From Coriobacteriaceae bacterium AM113-163 (lineage in GTDB: Bacteria > Actinomycetota > Coriobacteriia > Coriobacteriales > Coriobacteriaceae): 64,000 bases of DNA. The stretch is taken from the NCBI GenBank assembly GCA_027673765.1, contig JAQDWB010000003.1, positions 62,001 to 126,000 on the forward strand, written 5' to 3'. The notes below the pieces were generated by a model. It was not told the DNA's origin. It made no database searches and worked only from the letters and a program-made list of their open reading frames with translations. A program made the translations under genes and the position numbers. Positions 16,473 through 25,370 of the stretch are shown here, piece by piece. Numbering within the stretch: the first letter of the stretch is position 1; the number at the start of each line of letters is the position of its first letter.

Positions 16473-17228
16473 TTAGATGTCGAACACGTAGCGCGAGCCC
16501 ACGATCTTTTGGCGCCCGAGCAGCAGGGGCCGCCCGTCTGCATCGGTAAAGTACGCCTCCATATAGAAGAGCGGCTCGCCGACCGGCACCTCCAGCAGCG
16601 GGGCCGCCTGAGCATCGGCAAGCGCAATCTCCACGGTGCAGGGGTCGGACTTGAGCGGCGCGCGGCCCGAATGCTCGGCAACGAGTGCAAAGATCGAGTT
16701 ATCGGCAAGGTCCTCGTCGGCAAGCGTCTGCAGGTAGGGATGGTCGGCCAGCACAAAAGAGTTGTTCTCGAGCATGACGGGCACGCCATCTGCCGTGCGC
16801 ACGCGCTCGACTACGATGAGCTCGCAGCCGGGCTCCACGCCAAAGAACGCCGCGTCCTCGCGCGTCGCCGCGACCACCGTGCGCGACACCAGGCGCGCTC
16901 CGGCAACCATGTCGTTGGCGGCGCAGCCCTCGGTAAAGCTCTGGACGTCGCCTTTCTGGCGAATCTTACGCTTGAGCTTGGGGGCGCACACAAAGGTGCC
17001 CCTCCCCTGCTGGCGGTTGAGATACCCCGCGCGCGACAGCTCCTCGATGGCGCGGCGCACGGTGATGCGCCCCACGCCGTAAGACTTCGCGAGCTCCATC
17101 TCGGAAGGAATGCGCGAGCCGGCCGCATACACGCCGCGCGCGATCTCGCCCTTCAGGTCGTCCATGACCTGCTGGTACAGTGGTACGGCGGATACGCCAG
17201 CGCGGTCGGTTTTATCGTCGGTTGCCAT
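16473..17228 (-). CDS. GntR/HutC family transcriptional regulator (for SIS 2)
   Basis: This 251-residue regulator has a GntR winged helix (PLYQQVMDDLKGEIARGVY, YGVGRITVRRAIEELSRAGY, QGRGTFVC) and a UTRA effector domain. Its ATG is two bases after the recQ stop, and its GGAG site lies inside recQ, so it is translated from the recQ message. It is followed by the SIS 2 gene across a gap holding paired operators, so it probably represses SIS 2. Confidence 0.9.
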   Translation of the reverse strand: MATDDKTDRAGVSAVPLYQQVMDDLKGEIARGVYAAGSRIPSEMELAKSYGVGRITVRRAIEELSRAGYLNRQQGRGTFVCAPKLKRKIRQKGDVQSFTEGCAANDMVAGARLVSRTVVAATREDAAFFGVEPGCELIVVERVRTADGVPVMLENNSFVLADHPYLQTLADEDLADNSIFALVAEHSGRAPLKSDPCTVEIALADAQAAPLLEVPVGEPLFYMEAYFTDADGRPLLLGRQKIVGSRYVFDI

Positions 17229-17230
17229 CG

Positions 17231-19213
17231 TTACGCTCCATCCCGCGCATGCTCGGACTCAAACTCTTCAATCGCCGCCATAAACTGCTCGCCAAAGGCG
17301 TCGGCCTTTTTCTCGCCGATGCCGTTGACCTGGATAAGCTCGTCGCGCGTCTGCGGACGCAGGCGGCACAGGCCGCGCAGGGCCTTGTCGGAGAAGACCA
17401 TATACGGCGCCATCTCCAGCTCGGTCGAGATTTCCTTGCGCAGGGCGCGCAGGCGCTCGAACAGCTCGGCATCATCGCCCACGCGCGGGCGCTGATCCAG
17501 CTCGGCCTCCTCGCGCAGCAGATCCACCGCACGGCGGGCGCGGGCCGAGGCCTTGCGCTTGGACGCGCGACGCTTAACGGTAAAGGCGAACGCCTCGTTC
17601 TCGACCTCGCCGGCACGCGGGCCCAGCCCCACGACCGGGTACTGCCCCTGCGAGGTGGCCAAATAACCGCGGCCGCACAGCTGGCCGATGATATCCTTGA
17701 TGCGCCCGACCGATTCGCTCGACAGCTCACCGTAGCCGCGGTCCTCGTCCAGATGCATCTGGCGAATGCGCTCGGTGTTGCCGCCGTGGAGCACATCGGC
17801 GACCAGCGATTTGCCAAAGCGCATGGGACGTGTGGCCACATAGCGCACGGCGGCGCGGGCCATATCGGTGACGTCCTCGACCTCGAACTTCGTGAGGCAG
17901 TTGCTGCAGTTGCCGCAGCCCTCGGCGTCGTCCGTGGCGGTGCTGCCCGCACCAGCCGCGGCAGCATGCTCGGCCGCGGCCTCGTCGCCAAAGTAGCGCA
18001 GCATGTATTCGCGCAGGCAGCCGGTGGTGTTGCAGTAGCCCTCCATCTGGCTGAGCAGGCGATATCGATTCTGGAGCGCCCACGCGCGCTGCTCGTCGTC
18101 GAGCGCCTCATCGGCAGCATCGCCGCGGTCGATCAAGAAGCGACGCATTCGAAAATCGTTTCCGTTCCACAGCAGGTGACAGCTGGCCGGATCGCCATCG
18201 CGGCCGGCGCGGCCCGCCTCTTGGTAGTATGCCTCGATGCTCTCGGGCACGTTGTTGTGGATCACGTAGCGCACGTTGGGCTTGTCGATGCCCATGCCAA
18301 AGGCGTTGGTGGCAACCATCACCTGAATATCGTCGTCGATAAAGGCGCGCTGGCTTTGGCGGCGGGCGTCATTACCCATGCCGGCATGGTAGCGACCCAC
18401 GCGAATGCCGCTGGGGCCCAGAGCCTCGGTAAGCTCTCCTGCCAGCGCATCGACGGTCTTGCGGGTCGAGCAATACACGATGCCGCTCTCGCTCGAATGC
18501 GCGATCACATAGTCGCGCGCCCAGGCGGCCTTGGCCTTGTCGCCCATCTCCTCGCAACCAAAGTAGAGGTTCTTGCGATCGAAGCCCGTCACCACCGTCG
18601 CGGGGTTTTGCAGGCCGAGCATCTGCTGAATGTCCGTGCGCACGCGCTCGGTCGCCGTAGCGGTAAAGGCCGCCACGATGGGGCGCCGCGGCAGGGAATC
18701 GATGAACTCGCGAATCTGCAGGTAGGCGGGGCGGAAATCCTGGCCCCACTGGCTCACGCAGTGGGCCTCGTCAATGGCCACGAGCGGAACGCCGATGCCG
18801 CCTTCGGCCGCAGCTTCCTGCGCAAAGGCCAGAAAGCGCGGCTCGAGCAGGCGCTCGGGCGCCACATACATAAGTTGGTAGCGGCCTTCGCGCGCCCGCT
18901 TGAGCACGGTATTTTGCTGAGCCGGCGTAAGGCTGGAGTTGAGATAACTGGGTCGCGCACCCGCCGCGAGCAACGCACGGGTCTGGTCCTCCATAAGCGA
19001 CAGCAGCGGACTCACCACAAAGGTGATGCCGGGCAGCATGAGCGCAGGCACCTGGTAGCAAATGGACTTGCCGGCGCCCGTGGGCATAACGCCCAACGCA
19101 TCGCGACCGGCAAGAATCGCATCGACCATGCGGTCCTGCCCCGGGCGAAACGAGGTGTAGCCAAAATAGGCGCCGAGCGTGTCGAGCGCCATCTGCTGCA
19201 TGCTATCGGTCAT
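17231..19213 (-). CDS. recQ: ATP-dependent DNA helicase RecQ
   Basis: This 660-residue 3'-5' helicase acts in recombination repair. Walker A is MPTGAGKS (43-50), the DEAH box is at 148-151, and motif VI reads YYQEAGRAGRDG. Zinc-binding cysteines follow in YCNTTGC and CGNCSNC. A winged helix and an HRDC domain (about 575-645, ALRGLCRLRPQTRDELIQVN) complete the classical layout. AGGAAA precedes the ATG. It is directly followed by the GntR gene. Confidence 0.95.
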   Translation of the reverse strand: MTDSMQQMALDTLGAYFGYTSFRPGQDRMVDAILAGRDALGVMPTGAGKSICYQVPALMLPGITFVVSPLLSLMEDQTRALLAAGARPSYLNSSLTPAQQNTVLKRAREGRYQLMYVAPERLLEPRFLAFAQEAAAEGGIGVPLVAIDEAHCVSQWGQDFRPAYLQIREFIDSLPRRPIVAAFTATATERVRTDIQQMLGLQNPATVVTGFDRKNLYFGCEEMGDKAKAAWARDYVIAHSSESGIVYCSTRKTVDALAGELTEALGPSGIRVGRYHAGMGNDARRQSQRAFIDDDIQVMVATNAFGMGIDKPNVRYVIHNNVPESIEAYYQEAGRAGRDGDPASCHLLWNGNDFRMRRFLIDRGDAADEALDDEQRAWALQNRYRLLSQMEGYCNTTGCLREYMLRYFGDEAAAEHAAAAGAGSTATDDAEGCGNCSNCLTKFEVEDVTDMARAAVRYVATRPMRFGKSLVADVLHGGNTERIRQMHLDEDRGYGELSSESVGRIKDIIGQLCGRGYLATSQGQYPVVGLGPRAGEVENEAFAFTVKRRASKRKASARARRAVDLLREEAELDQRPRVGDDAELFERLRALRKEISTELEMAPYMVFSDKALRGLCRLRPQTRDELIQVNGIGEKKADAFGEQFMAAIEEFESEHARDGA

Positions 19214-19393
19214 GGTTTCCTAACGTCCAAGTCATCTGCCGCCGATTATACGCCGCCATGCGGACCGGTGCCGTACGGCTGTCAGCCACGCTCATTTTGC
19301 GGGTAGTCATTGGGGACGTTCTTGAATGACTAGTCGTTTAAGAACGTCCCCAATGACTACCACGGCAACGCCGATGTTTTGGCGCAGACAGCG
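19214..19393. repeat. Start of gene-free stretch 19214-19534; GGGGACGTTC hairpin at 19303-19360
   Basis: GTAGTCATTGGGGACGTTCTT (19303-19323) pairs perfectly over 21 bases with 19340-19360, around a core containing GACTAGTCG. A longer relative with the same core lies at 57930-58010. The rest of the stretch shows no gene. Confidence 0.75.
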
Positions 19394-19394
19394 A

Positions 19395-19493
19395 AAGCCC
19401 GTCAGAGCGAGCAAGGTGCCTTGAAACAAGGCGGCATTGATCTTCTGATCATGCCGCCGAAGTTGAAAGGCAGATTGCCGCTCTGGCGGGCTT
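19395..19493. repeat. Branched inverted-repeat element
   Basis: Outer arms AAGCCCGTCAGAGC (19395-19408) and GCTCTGGCGGGCTT (19480-19493) pair 13 of 14. Inside are GCCTTG/CAAGGC (about 19418-19432) and GGCGGCATTGATC with GATCATGCCGCC (19430-19458). It could form a multi-stem RNA or cruciform. No coding potential is seen. Confidence 0.55.
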
Positions 19494-19507
19494 GCAGCGT
19501 CGAGCCG

Positions 19508-19533
19508 TTGCGCGGTTTGGTAAAACCGCGCAA
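19508..19533 (-). terminator. Hairpin after the third GntR gene
   Basis: TTGCGCGGTTT (19508-19518) pairs with AAACCGCGCAA (19523-19533), one base from the GntR stop. There is no T-run, so it is a weak or factor-dependent terminator. Confidence 0.5.
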
Positions 19534-19534
19534 C

Positions 19535-20254
19535 TTACATCACCATGACGTAGCGGCTGCCCACGTAGTACTGCTTACCCATCAGGACCGGCTCGCCATT
19601 GGGGCCGATAAAGCCGGCACGCAGGTTGAGCAGCGGATCGTGCGGGGCAATGCCCAGCTCGGTGGCCTGCTCGGCGTTGGCACGAACGGCCTCGACCGTA
19701 CGGTAGCCAACCGAGACGATCGGTGTTCCGCCAACACGCTCGACCTCGGCAAAAATCGACTTGTCCTCAAGATCTGCCGTCAACAGCTCGCGGTATGCAT
19801 CAAACGGCACAAAGATGTTTTCCTCAAAGATGGGCTCGCCGTCGGCCGTGCGCACACGCTTAATATGCAGCAGCAGCGCATCCTTCTGCAGACCAAAGAA
19901 TTCCATCTCGTTTTGGCGCGCCGGCACAATCTGGCGATCGATCACATGCGCGCCCGCCTTCATGCCATTGTCGGCACACAACGCAGTAAACGTCTGCAGC
20001 GTCGAAGCATGGAACTGGCGATTGATGTGCGGCGTGGAGACAAAGGTGCCGCGGCCCTGCTGCTTAACCAGGTAGCCATCGGAGCACAGTTCCTCGACGG
20101 CGCGACGCACCGTAATGCGGCTCACCTCGTACTGCTCGGCAAGCTCAAGCTCGGACGGGATGCGCTCCTTAGGTGCATAAACACCTTTCTCGATCGCTTC
20201 CTTGATCTCGTCGTAAATCTGCTGGTAAAGCGGTGCATTTTTGGGCGCTGGCAT
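19535..20254 (-). CDS. GntR/HutC family transcriptional regulator (orphan)
   Basis: This 239-residue regulator has a GntR winged helix (LYQQIYDEIKEAIEKGVY, YEVSRITVRRAVEELCSDGY, QGRGTFVS) and a UTRA domain. It has no enzyme or transporter partner next to it. A palindrome-like ACGTATATAACGT upstream shares the TATAACG word with sites before SIS 1, the IIAB gene and the EamA gene, so it may control cluster C and itself (inference). The ribosome site is weak. Confidence 0.9.
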   Translation of the reverse strand: MPAPKNAPLYQQIYDEIKEAIEKGVYAPKERIPSELELAEQYEVSRITVRRAVEELCSDGYLVKQQGRGTFVSTPHINRQFHASTLQTFTALCADNGMKAGAHVIDRQIVPARQNEMEFFGLQKDALLLHIKRVRTADGEPIFEENIFVPFDAYRELLTADLEDKSIFAEVERVGGTPIVSVGYRTVEAVRANAEQATELGIAPHDPLLNLRAGFIGPNGEPVLMGKQYYVGSRYVMVM

Positions 20255-20291
20255 ATCTGATCACTCTTATCAAAATATCGAAATAACTAAT

Positions 20292-20304
20292 ACGTATATA
20301 ACGT
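20292..20304 (-). promoter_or_regulatory. ACGTATATAACGT imperfect palindrome upstream of GntR
   Basis: A 13-base near-palindrome sits in the AT-rich gap between yitT-like and GntR genes, about 40 bases before the GntR start. It is a possible autoregulatory operator, by similarity to CGTTATA sites elsewhere in the window. Confidence 0.35.
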
Positions 20305-20358
20305 CTTTTTATATGTTACCTTAGTTTGATAAAACGATACACCGCATACAGCAAATCT

Positions 20359-21366
20359 TTACTTGCCGTCGTCCTGCTGCAAGCTTTCCTGATCGTGCAG
20401 ACGGGCCTGCCTGCTGGCCATGCGCGCGGGCTTGTCGGGATCGGGTACGGCCGTAGGCATGGGCTCGTCGACATGACCGCCCCACCAGCCGCCCACAAAG
20501 TTAAGCGTGTGGAACACATTGATCACGGCGCCGGGATCAATGTCGCACACCAACTTGATGATGTCCTGGCTCTCGTAGGTCGAGACAACGGCGTGCAGCA
20601 GGTACATCTTTTCGCGGCTGTATCCGCCAACGACCTCGGCGCAGCTGATGCCGTGCTGAAAATGGTCGATATAGGCGTTCATGACCTCGTCGGCCTTGCG
20701 CGTCGTGATCTGCAGCGTTACGCGGTCATAGCGGCGGTAGAAGCTGTCGATGGTCTTGGTCGAAATAAACTGGAACACGATGGAGTACGCCGCGTTGTCC
20801 CAGCCAAACATAAAGCCAAAGATCGCCAGGATAGCGCAGTTAAAGCCAAAGATGACGCCCCAGATGGTCTTGCCTGTATGGTTGGAAACCCACAGCGCGA
20901 TAAAGTCGGTACCGCCGGTGGATGCGCCGGACTTAAGCGCGATGGCAGCGCCCAGGCCCGAGACCACGCCGCCAAAAATGATGAGCATGATCTTGTCGCC
21001 CAAAAACGGGGCGAAGTGAAAGATATTGAGAAACAGCGACGAAAGCACGACCTGCATCATCGAGAAGATGACGAAGCGCCTGCTAATGCCGCTCCAGCAC
21101 AGAAGCGCCACGGGGATGTTGAGCGCGAGCATGCCGAGCGAGATGTCGATATGAACGCCGCCGAGCGAGGTAACGCGATCGAGCAGGACCGCGACGCCGG
21201 TGAGACCGCTCGGAAGCAGGTCGGCGGGGCGAATGAACGCCTGGATCAAAAATGTCTGAAGAACGGCGGAAATCGTGACCGCCACGGCAGTAATGGCGCG
21301 ACGAACGATGGTGAGGCGGCCGAGCACGAGCACGCGGTCCGTGAGCTGATCGATGGCGTTCGCCAC
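20359..21366 (-). CDS. YitT family membrane protein (DUF161 + DUF2179)
   Basis: This 335-residue protein has about five to six N-terminal membrane segments (IRPADLLPSGLTGVAVLLDR, IFGGVVSGLGAAIALKSGAS with the GGTDFIA motif). A cytoplasmic DUF2179 domain follows from about 225 (VTLQITTRKADEVMNAYIDH, HGISCAEVVGGYSREKMYLL). The tail is charged and Gln-rich. The family is widespread in gut bacteria and has no settled function. Translation starts at GTG 21364-21366 with AAAGGAG upstream. Confidence 0.88.
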   Translation of the reverse strand: MANAIDQLTDRVLVLGRLTIVRRAITAVAVTISAVLQTFLIQAFIRPADLLPSGLTGVAVLLDRVTSLGGVHIDISLGMLALNIPVALLCWSGISRRFVIFSMMQVVLSSLFLNIFHFAPFLGDKIMLIIFGGVVSGLGAAIALKSGASTGGTDFIALWVSNHTGKTIWGVIFGFNCAILAIFGFMFGWDNAAYSIVFQFISTKTIDSFYRRYDRVTLQITTRKADEVMNAYIDHFQHGISCAEVVGGYSREKMYLLHAVVSTYESQDIIKLVCDIDPGAVINVFHTLNFVGGWWGGHVDEPMPTAVPDPDKPARMASRQARLHDQESLQQDDGK

Positions 21367-21719
21367 GTAGGCTCCTTTCGAAGGCAGATGTAGTTGTGGG
21401 GCATGTCGGCGATTGTAGCATGGAGCGCGAAAGGGCGCTTCAATTCACCCGCTCTCGACAACCAAAACGAGCCAGCATCTCCCCAACCAAAGAGCCCAAA
21501 TTCCAAGTGAGTAGACTATTCGCGACCTGTCGAGCACACCCAAAACAGCCACCTCTGTGACCTGCAGTTTTACTAAGGCAGATTCGCTTTGTGCTCTGCC
21601 TGAGCCGAAAAGTCTACTCACTTAGTCTGAGTCGGAGCCAAACGGATCAAATCGAAGCCAAAATGAGCCGATCTGCCGCAAAAGACGCGTGAATCGGTAC
21701 TTCTCGTAGCGAATTGACG
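21367..21719. repeat. Gene-free stretch with 119-bp element with inverted ends (21505-21623), copy 1
   Basis: AAGTGAGTAGACT (21505-21517) pairs with AGTCTACTCACTT (21611-21623). Internal wording such as CGAGCACACCCAAAACAGCC and CAGTTTTACTAAnGCAGATn is shared with the copy at 29892-30014. No gene is seen in the stretch. Confidence 0.8.
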
Positions 21720-22349
21720 CTATAAAGCGGTCAGAATGTCGGCGAGGCTATCGATGATGGCATCAGCGGCGGACTGATCCAGGTTGACGCCCTTGTGCGG
21801 ACGCAGCGCCAGAACACGGGCGCCGGAACGCTTGCCGGCCTCGATACCCAAAGGCGAGTCCTCGATAACCAGGCACTCGGCAGGCTCCACCCCCAGTGCC
21901 TCCATGGCGCGCAGGTAGATCTCGGGGTCGGGCTTAAACGCGCTGCACTCGTGGCCGCTGATGGTGTAGTCCAGCACGTCGGCGATGCCGGCAATCTCCA
22001 CCAGCTCGTCGATCAACTCGCGATAGGACGAGCTTGCGATGGCGCACTTCACGCCGCGCTCGTGCAGCTCACGCATCACCGGCTCCGTCTGCTCGTTGAG
22101 CAGCTCGGCATACGGAACGGGGTGGACCGGGCTGTAGACCTGCTTGTACTCCACGCGCAGCTGCTCACGCAGCTCGATATCGTCGGGCACCAGCGCCTTC
22201 CAAATGGCGGGCTCGTTAGACCCCGAAAGATCGGGGATCTCGTCAAAGTGGAACCCCTTCTCCTCCATAAACGCCACGCGACGACGGTTGTAGAACCACT
22301 CGGTATCGACCAGCACGCCATCCATATCAAACAGCACTGCCTTGATCAT
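21720..22349 (-). CDS. HAD superfamily hydrolase (beta-phosphoglucomutase-like)
   Basis: This 209-residue HAD phosphatase or phosphomutase has the nucleophile motif FDMDGVLVDT (D8, D10), the ASSSYR motif II, FKPDPEIYLRA and IEDSPLGIEAG. The cap domain is the helical type of the beta-PGM/phosphatase subgroup. The substrate is likely a sugar phosphate. GGGAGGAG lies upstream of two close ATGs; 22349 is preferred for spacing and 22355 is the alternative. It lies downstream of SIS 3, after a terminator and a repeat, so it is probably transcribed separately. Confidence 0.88.
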   Translation of the reverse strand: MIKAVLFDMDGVLVDTEWFYNRRRVAFMEEKGFHFDEIPDLSGSNEPAIWKALVPDDIELREQLRVEYKQVYSPVHPVPYAELLNEQTEPVMRELHERGVKCAIASSSYRELIDELVEIAGIADVLDYTISGHECSAFKPDPEIYLRAMEALGVEPAECLVIEDSPLGIEAGKRSGARVLALRPHKGVNLDQSAADAIIDSLADILTAL

Positions 22350-22364
22350 ACGCATCTCCTCCCA

Positions 22365-22408
22365 CCTGCCAAAAAGGGACAGGTTTATTTTGGTAGGTTT
22401 TACCTGGG
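22365..22408 (-). repeat. CCTGCCAAAA-family repeat, reverse orientation
   Basis: CCTGCCAAAAAGGGACAGG... followed by GGTAGGTTTTACCTGGG matches the reverse complement of the 12166-12204 palindrome. It lies directly before the HAD ribosome site and may fold in the leader. Confidence 0.7.
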
Positions 22409-22442
22409 GTTTTGCGGAGCGACAAACACGTCCTCCCCAGAG

Positions 22443-22475
22443 CAAAAAAGGGGATGGGGCGAAAACCCCATCCCC
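22443..22475 (-). terminator. Terminator after SIS 3
   Basis: GGGGATGGGG pairs with CCCCATCCCC around a six-base loop, with TTTTTT following on the minus strand. Confidence 0.88.
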
Positions 22476-22509
22476 TCTCAATCAACCCGCAAGGTCTACT
22501 TACTTGTGA

Positions 22510-23493
22510 TTAGTAGGAAAGCTTCCACATGTAGCGACGCATGGTCAGCGGGTGCTGACGGGCCTCGGCGATCTGGTTGCCGTACTCGCGCATAACGGCG
22601 AGGTGCAGCAGCGGGTTGAAGTAGGTGACGACGCTCGCGGGCACAGCGTCAGCCAGGCCGTAGTCCTTGGAGTCGATCAGAGCGACCTTGGCGCCCATGC
22701 GCTCAAGGAAGGTGAGGGCGCGGGCGTCCATCGGACGGGTAGCGCCATCGGACATGAAGAAGACGTAGGGCTTACCCTCGGTGGAAACCTCGAACGGGCC
22801 GTGGAAGTACTCGCCGGTGTTGTAGGCGGCGGCGTCGATCCACTGCATCTCGGTGAACAGGAAGGCGGCGTGAGAATAAGCCATCTTCTCGGAGGCACCG
22901 GAGGCCATGAAGTAGATCATCTCGTCGTCCTTGAAGTCCTGGGCGAACTGCTTGGCGAGGCCCTTGGCGGACTGAGCGGCGTTCTCGCAGAGCTCGAAGA
23001 CGTTGGTGAGGCCGGTGATCATGTCCTCGTAGTGGTCATAGCCCTCGGTCTGCTGAAGGATCTCGACAGCAAGAGCGATGGCGTAGCCGGGCTTCTCGCA
23101 CTTGGCAGCGTAGTTGGCGTGGAAGCCGTGAACGATGACGTGGTCGGCGTCGACGGTCAGAGCGGAGCCAGCCTTGTTGGTGAGGGAGACGACCGGGCAG
23201 TTGTGCTTCTTGGCGGTCTTGTTGGCCTCGACGGTCTCGGGCGTGGAGCCACCCAGGGAGCAGGTGATCACGAAGGTGTGCTCGTTGACCCAGGAAGGCG
23301 TGTCGTAGTTGAACTCGTTAGCGGTGAAGATCTGAACGTTCAGCTTGTCCGTGTTGTTGGCCAGGAAGTACTTGGCGGGGTAGAGGTCGGACATGGAAGC
23401 ACCGCAGCCGACGAAGGCGACGCTGTGGATCTCGTGGTTGGACAGGACGTCAGCGACGATCTGCTTAGGGAGGTTAAGGTCGATCTCGTACAT
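22510..23493 (-). CDS. SIS domain sugar-phosphate deglycase/isomerase 3 (FrlB-like, cluster C)
   Basis: This 327-residue two-SIS protein has VGCGASMSDLYPAKYF at the first domain and TCSLGGSTPET (77-87) as the phosphate loop. E215 (in FTEMQW) and H231 (in EYFHGPFE) hold the 16-residue catalytic spacing. The ending HPLTMRRYMWKLSY matches SIS 4. It is the last gene of IIAB-IIC-IID-SIS, so it should act on the phosphorylated product of that transporter. ATG 23493 is chosen, eight bases after AAAGGA; an ATG at 23502 abuts the site. Confidence 0.85.
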   Translation of the reverse strand: MYEIDLNLPKQIVADVLSNHEIHSVAFVGCGASMSDLYPAKYFLANNTDKLNVQIFTANEFNYDTPSWVNEHTFVITCSLGGSTPETVEANKTAKKHNCPVVSLTNKAGSALTVDADHVIVHGFHANYAAKCEKPGYAIALAVEILQQTEGYDHYEDMITGLTNVFELCENAAQSAKGLAKQFAQDFKDDEMIYFMASGASEKMAYSHAAFLFTEMQWIDAAAYNTGEYFHGPFEVSTEGKPYVFFMSDGATRPMDARALTFLERMGAKVALIDSKDYGLADAVPASVVTYFNPLLHLAVMREYGNQIAEARQHPLTMRRYMWKLSY

Positions 23494-23583
23494 CTGACAC
23501 ATTCCTTTCGATTTTTTGCGGCGCCACATTGCCGGGCGCTCGCAGGGTTACCGTGGTTTGGGCCGAGTCGCCGGCCCGTTGAG

Positions 23584-23658
23584 GATGTGTCAAAGGAACT
23601 GTCCCTTTGACACATCTAGGGATGGAAGCCTGCCTGGGGTATGGGATGCCAGGCAGGC
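23584..23658. repeat. Two hairpins between IID and SIS 3
   Basis: GATGTGTCAAAGG pairs with CCTTTGACACATC (23584-23596, 23604-23616), and GCCTGCCTGG pairs with CCAGGCAGGC (23628-23637, 23649-23658). Neither has a clear T-run. They may protect or cut the polycistronic mRNA between transporter and enzyme. Confidence 0.6.
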
Positions 23659-23692
23659 CCCCGGGGGAAAGCGGTTAGGCGCTTGGTCGCGA

Positions 23693-24526
23693 CTAGGCCA
23701 GGATGCCGGCCGCGGAGAGGGCGATGCCGCCCACGATGGCGATCACGAGAAGCCAACCGGTGTTGACGTTCTTCTTGATGAGCCAGTACATAAGGCCGGT
23801 GAGGCCGAGGGAGATCATCTGGGGCATCATGCCGTCCAGGATGTCCTGGATCACGACGGTGCCGTCAGCGAACTGCAGCGGGGTGGTGGCGCCGATCAGC
23901 GTAGCGATCATGCCGCCCACGGACATAAGACCCACGATACCGCAGACATACATGAGCTTCTCCATGAGGTCGCCGCCCTGGAGCTTGCTCAGGTACTCGT
24001 GGCCGCCCTGATAGCCGATCTTGGCTGCGAACCAAGTGATCAGCACGGAGGGCACGATGGAGATGAGCATGGCCAGGATCGGGCCCATGATGGAGCCCTG
24101 CTGAGCCAGCTGAACACCCAGGCCAAAGGCGATAACGCGGATGGTGCCCTGGAAGAAGGAGTCACCGATGCCGGAAAGCGGACCCATGAGGGAGGTCTTG
24201 ACCGCGTTGATCGAATCGGGATCGAAGTTCTCGGGATCCCTGGCGTACTCCTCCTCCATGGAGGCGGCGAGGCCCAGGACGAAAGCGCTCGTCTGCGGGG
24301 TGCAGTTGTAGAACGCCATGTGACGGTGGTAAGCCTCTTTCTTAGCAGCGAGCTGCTTGGGGTCGGACTCATCCGGATAGAGGCGATCGAGCGTGGGAAC
24401 CATGCCGTAGAGGAAGCCCATGTTCATCTGACGCTCGTAGTTCCAAGAGGCCTGGATGGCCCAGGAGCGCCAGAAGAACTGGCTGACCTTCTTGTTCAGG
24501 GACACGTCCTTGGTTGCGGTTGCCAT
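23693..24526 (-). CDS. PTS mannose/fructose/sorbose family subunit IID (cluster C)
   Basis: This 277-residue IID protein has a conserved cytoplasmic half (SQFFWRSWAIQASWNYERQM), the MGPLSGIGDSFFQGT loop and C-terminal membrane segments. It pairs with the IIC encoded 13 bases upstream. ATG 24526 has AGGAGGAAC before it; longer frames run into the IIC gene. It is part of the IIAB-IIC-IID-SIS 3 operon. Confidence 0.93.
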   Translation of the reverse strand: MATATKDVSLNKKVSQFFWRSWAIQASWNYERQMNMGFLYGMVPTLDRLYPDESDPKQLAAKKEAYHRHMAFYNCTPQTSAFVLGLAASMEEEYARDPENFDPDSINAVKTSLMGPLSGIGDSFFQGTIRVIAFGLGVQLAQQGSIMGPILAMLISIVPSVLITWFAAKIGYQGGHEYLSKLQGGDLMEKLMYVCGIVGLMSVGGMIATLIGATTPLQFADGTVVIQDILDGMMPQMISLGLTGLMYWLIKKNVNTGWLLVIAIVGGIALSAAGILA

Positions 24527-24539
24527 AGTGTGTTCCTCC

Positions 24540-25334
24540 TTAGTCTTCGTCGTCTTCGAGCGGATCGTAGTCGGAATCGACACCGGCGGCTGCATGGGAA
24601 CCGTTGAACTTGAAGCCCATGAAGACGATAGCCAGGCACACACCGATCAGAGCGACCGCGATGACGGACAGGTTGAGGTAGGCGGCGAGCAGGAAGCCGA
24701 TGAACAGGAACGGAGTCATACCCTTCTTGATCATCATGGTGAGCAGCAGGGCAAGACCGTAGGCGGTCATGATCTTGGTCGAGACATTCAGACCAGTGGA
24801 CAGCCACTCGGGAACCATGTTGACGATGGCCTGGACCAGGTCGGTACCGACAAAGACGGCCAGGAAGATCGGCAGGAAGTACATGATGGCATACAGACCG
24901 GAGCCGGCGCAGATGTGCATACGGTAGGCGGTCTTGAACTTACCGTTATCGATCGCGTTATCGGCCACATGGGTGAGGGCGGCGATGATCGAACGGAACA
25001 CGATGCCGAGGAGCTGACCCAGGACGGCGACCGGGATGGCGATCGTCATGGCGGTCTCGGCGGAAGCATCGGTCAGGCACGCAAAGGCAGCGGCCACGAT
25101 GCCGCCCAGGACCATATCGGGCGGAACGGCGGCGCCGACCTGCACCAGGCCCATGGACACGAGCTCGACGGCGGCACCGACGGCAAGGCCGGTGGGCACA
25201 TCGCCCAGCAGCAGACCGACGAGCGTAGCGCCAACGAGGGGCTGCTCGAAGTTAAGACGACCGAGCAGGCGGGAGTCCCACATGCAGAACACGCCGACGA
25301 GGCCGACGAGCACCGCACTGATGAACGTATTCAT
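24540..25334 (-). CDS. PTS mannose/fructose/sorbose family subunit IIC (cluster C)
   Basis: This 264-residue hydrophobic IIC protein shows LNFEQPLVGATLVGLLLGDV and VQVGAAVPPDMVLGGIVAAA. It has a long acidic C-terminal tail (DSDYDPLEDDED), like the cluster A protein. It forms the sugar channel with IID. AAAGGAG precedes the ATG. Confidence 0.93.
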   Translation of the reverse strand: MNTFISAVLVGLVGVFCMWDSRLLGRLNFEQPLVGATLVGLLLGDVPTGLAVGAAVELVSMGLVQVGAAVPPDMVLGGIVAAAFACLTDASAETAMTIAIPVAVLGQLLGIVFRSIIAALTHVADNAIDNGKFKTAYRMHICAGSGLYAIMYFLPIFLAVFVGTDLVQAIVNMVPEWLSTGLNVSTKIMTAYGLALLLTMMIKKGMTPFLFIGFLLAAYLNLSVIAVALIGVCLAIVFMGFKFNGSHAAAGVDSDYDPLEDDED

Positions 25335-25370
25335 ACCCTTCTCCTTTCAGTCAGGCAAATGCCTGGTTGA

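Noticed and set aside
15210..17495. 761-codon plus-strand frame over SIS 2 and the GntR gene
   Set aside because: It is antisense to two genes with clear motifs. The sequence is biased to Arg, Ala, His and Leu and no domain is visible.
17180..19306. 708-codon plus-strand frame over recQ
   Set aside because: It is antisense to recQ, which has complete helicase motifs, and has no ribosome site or domain.
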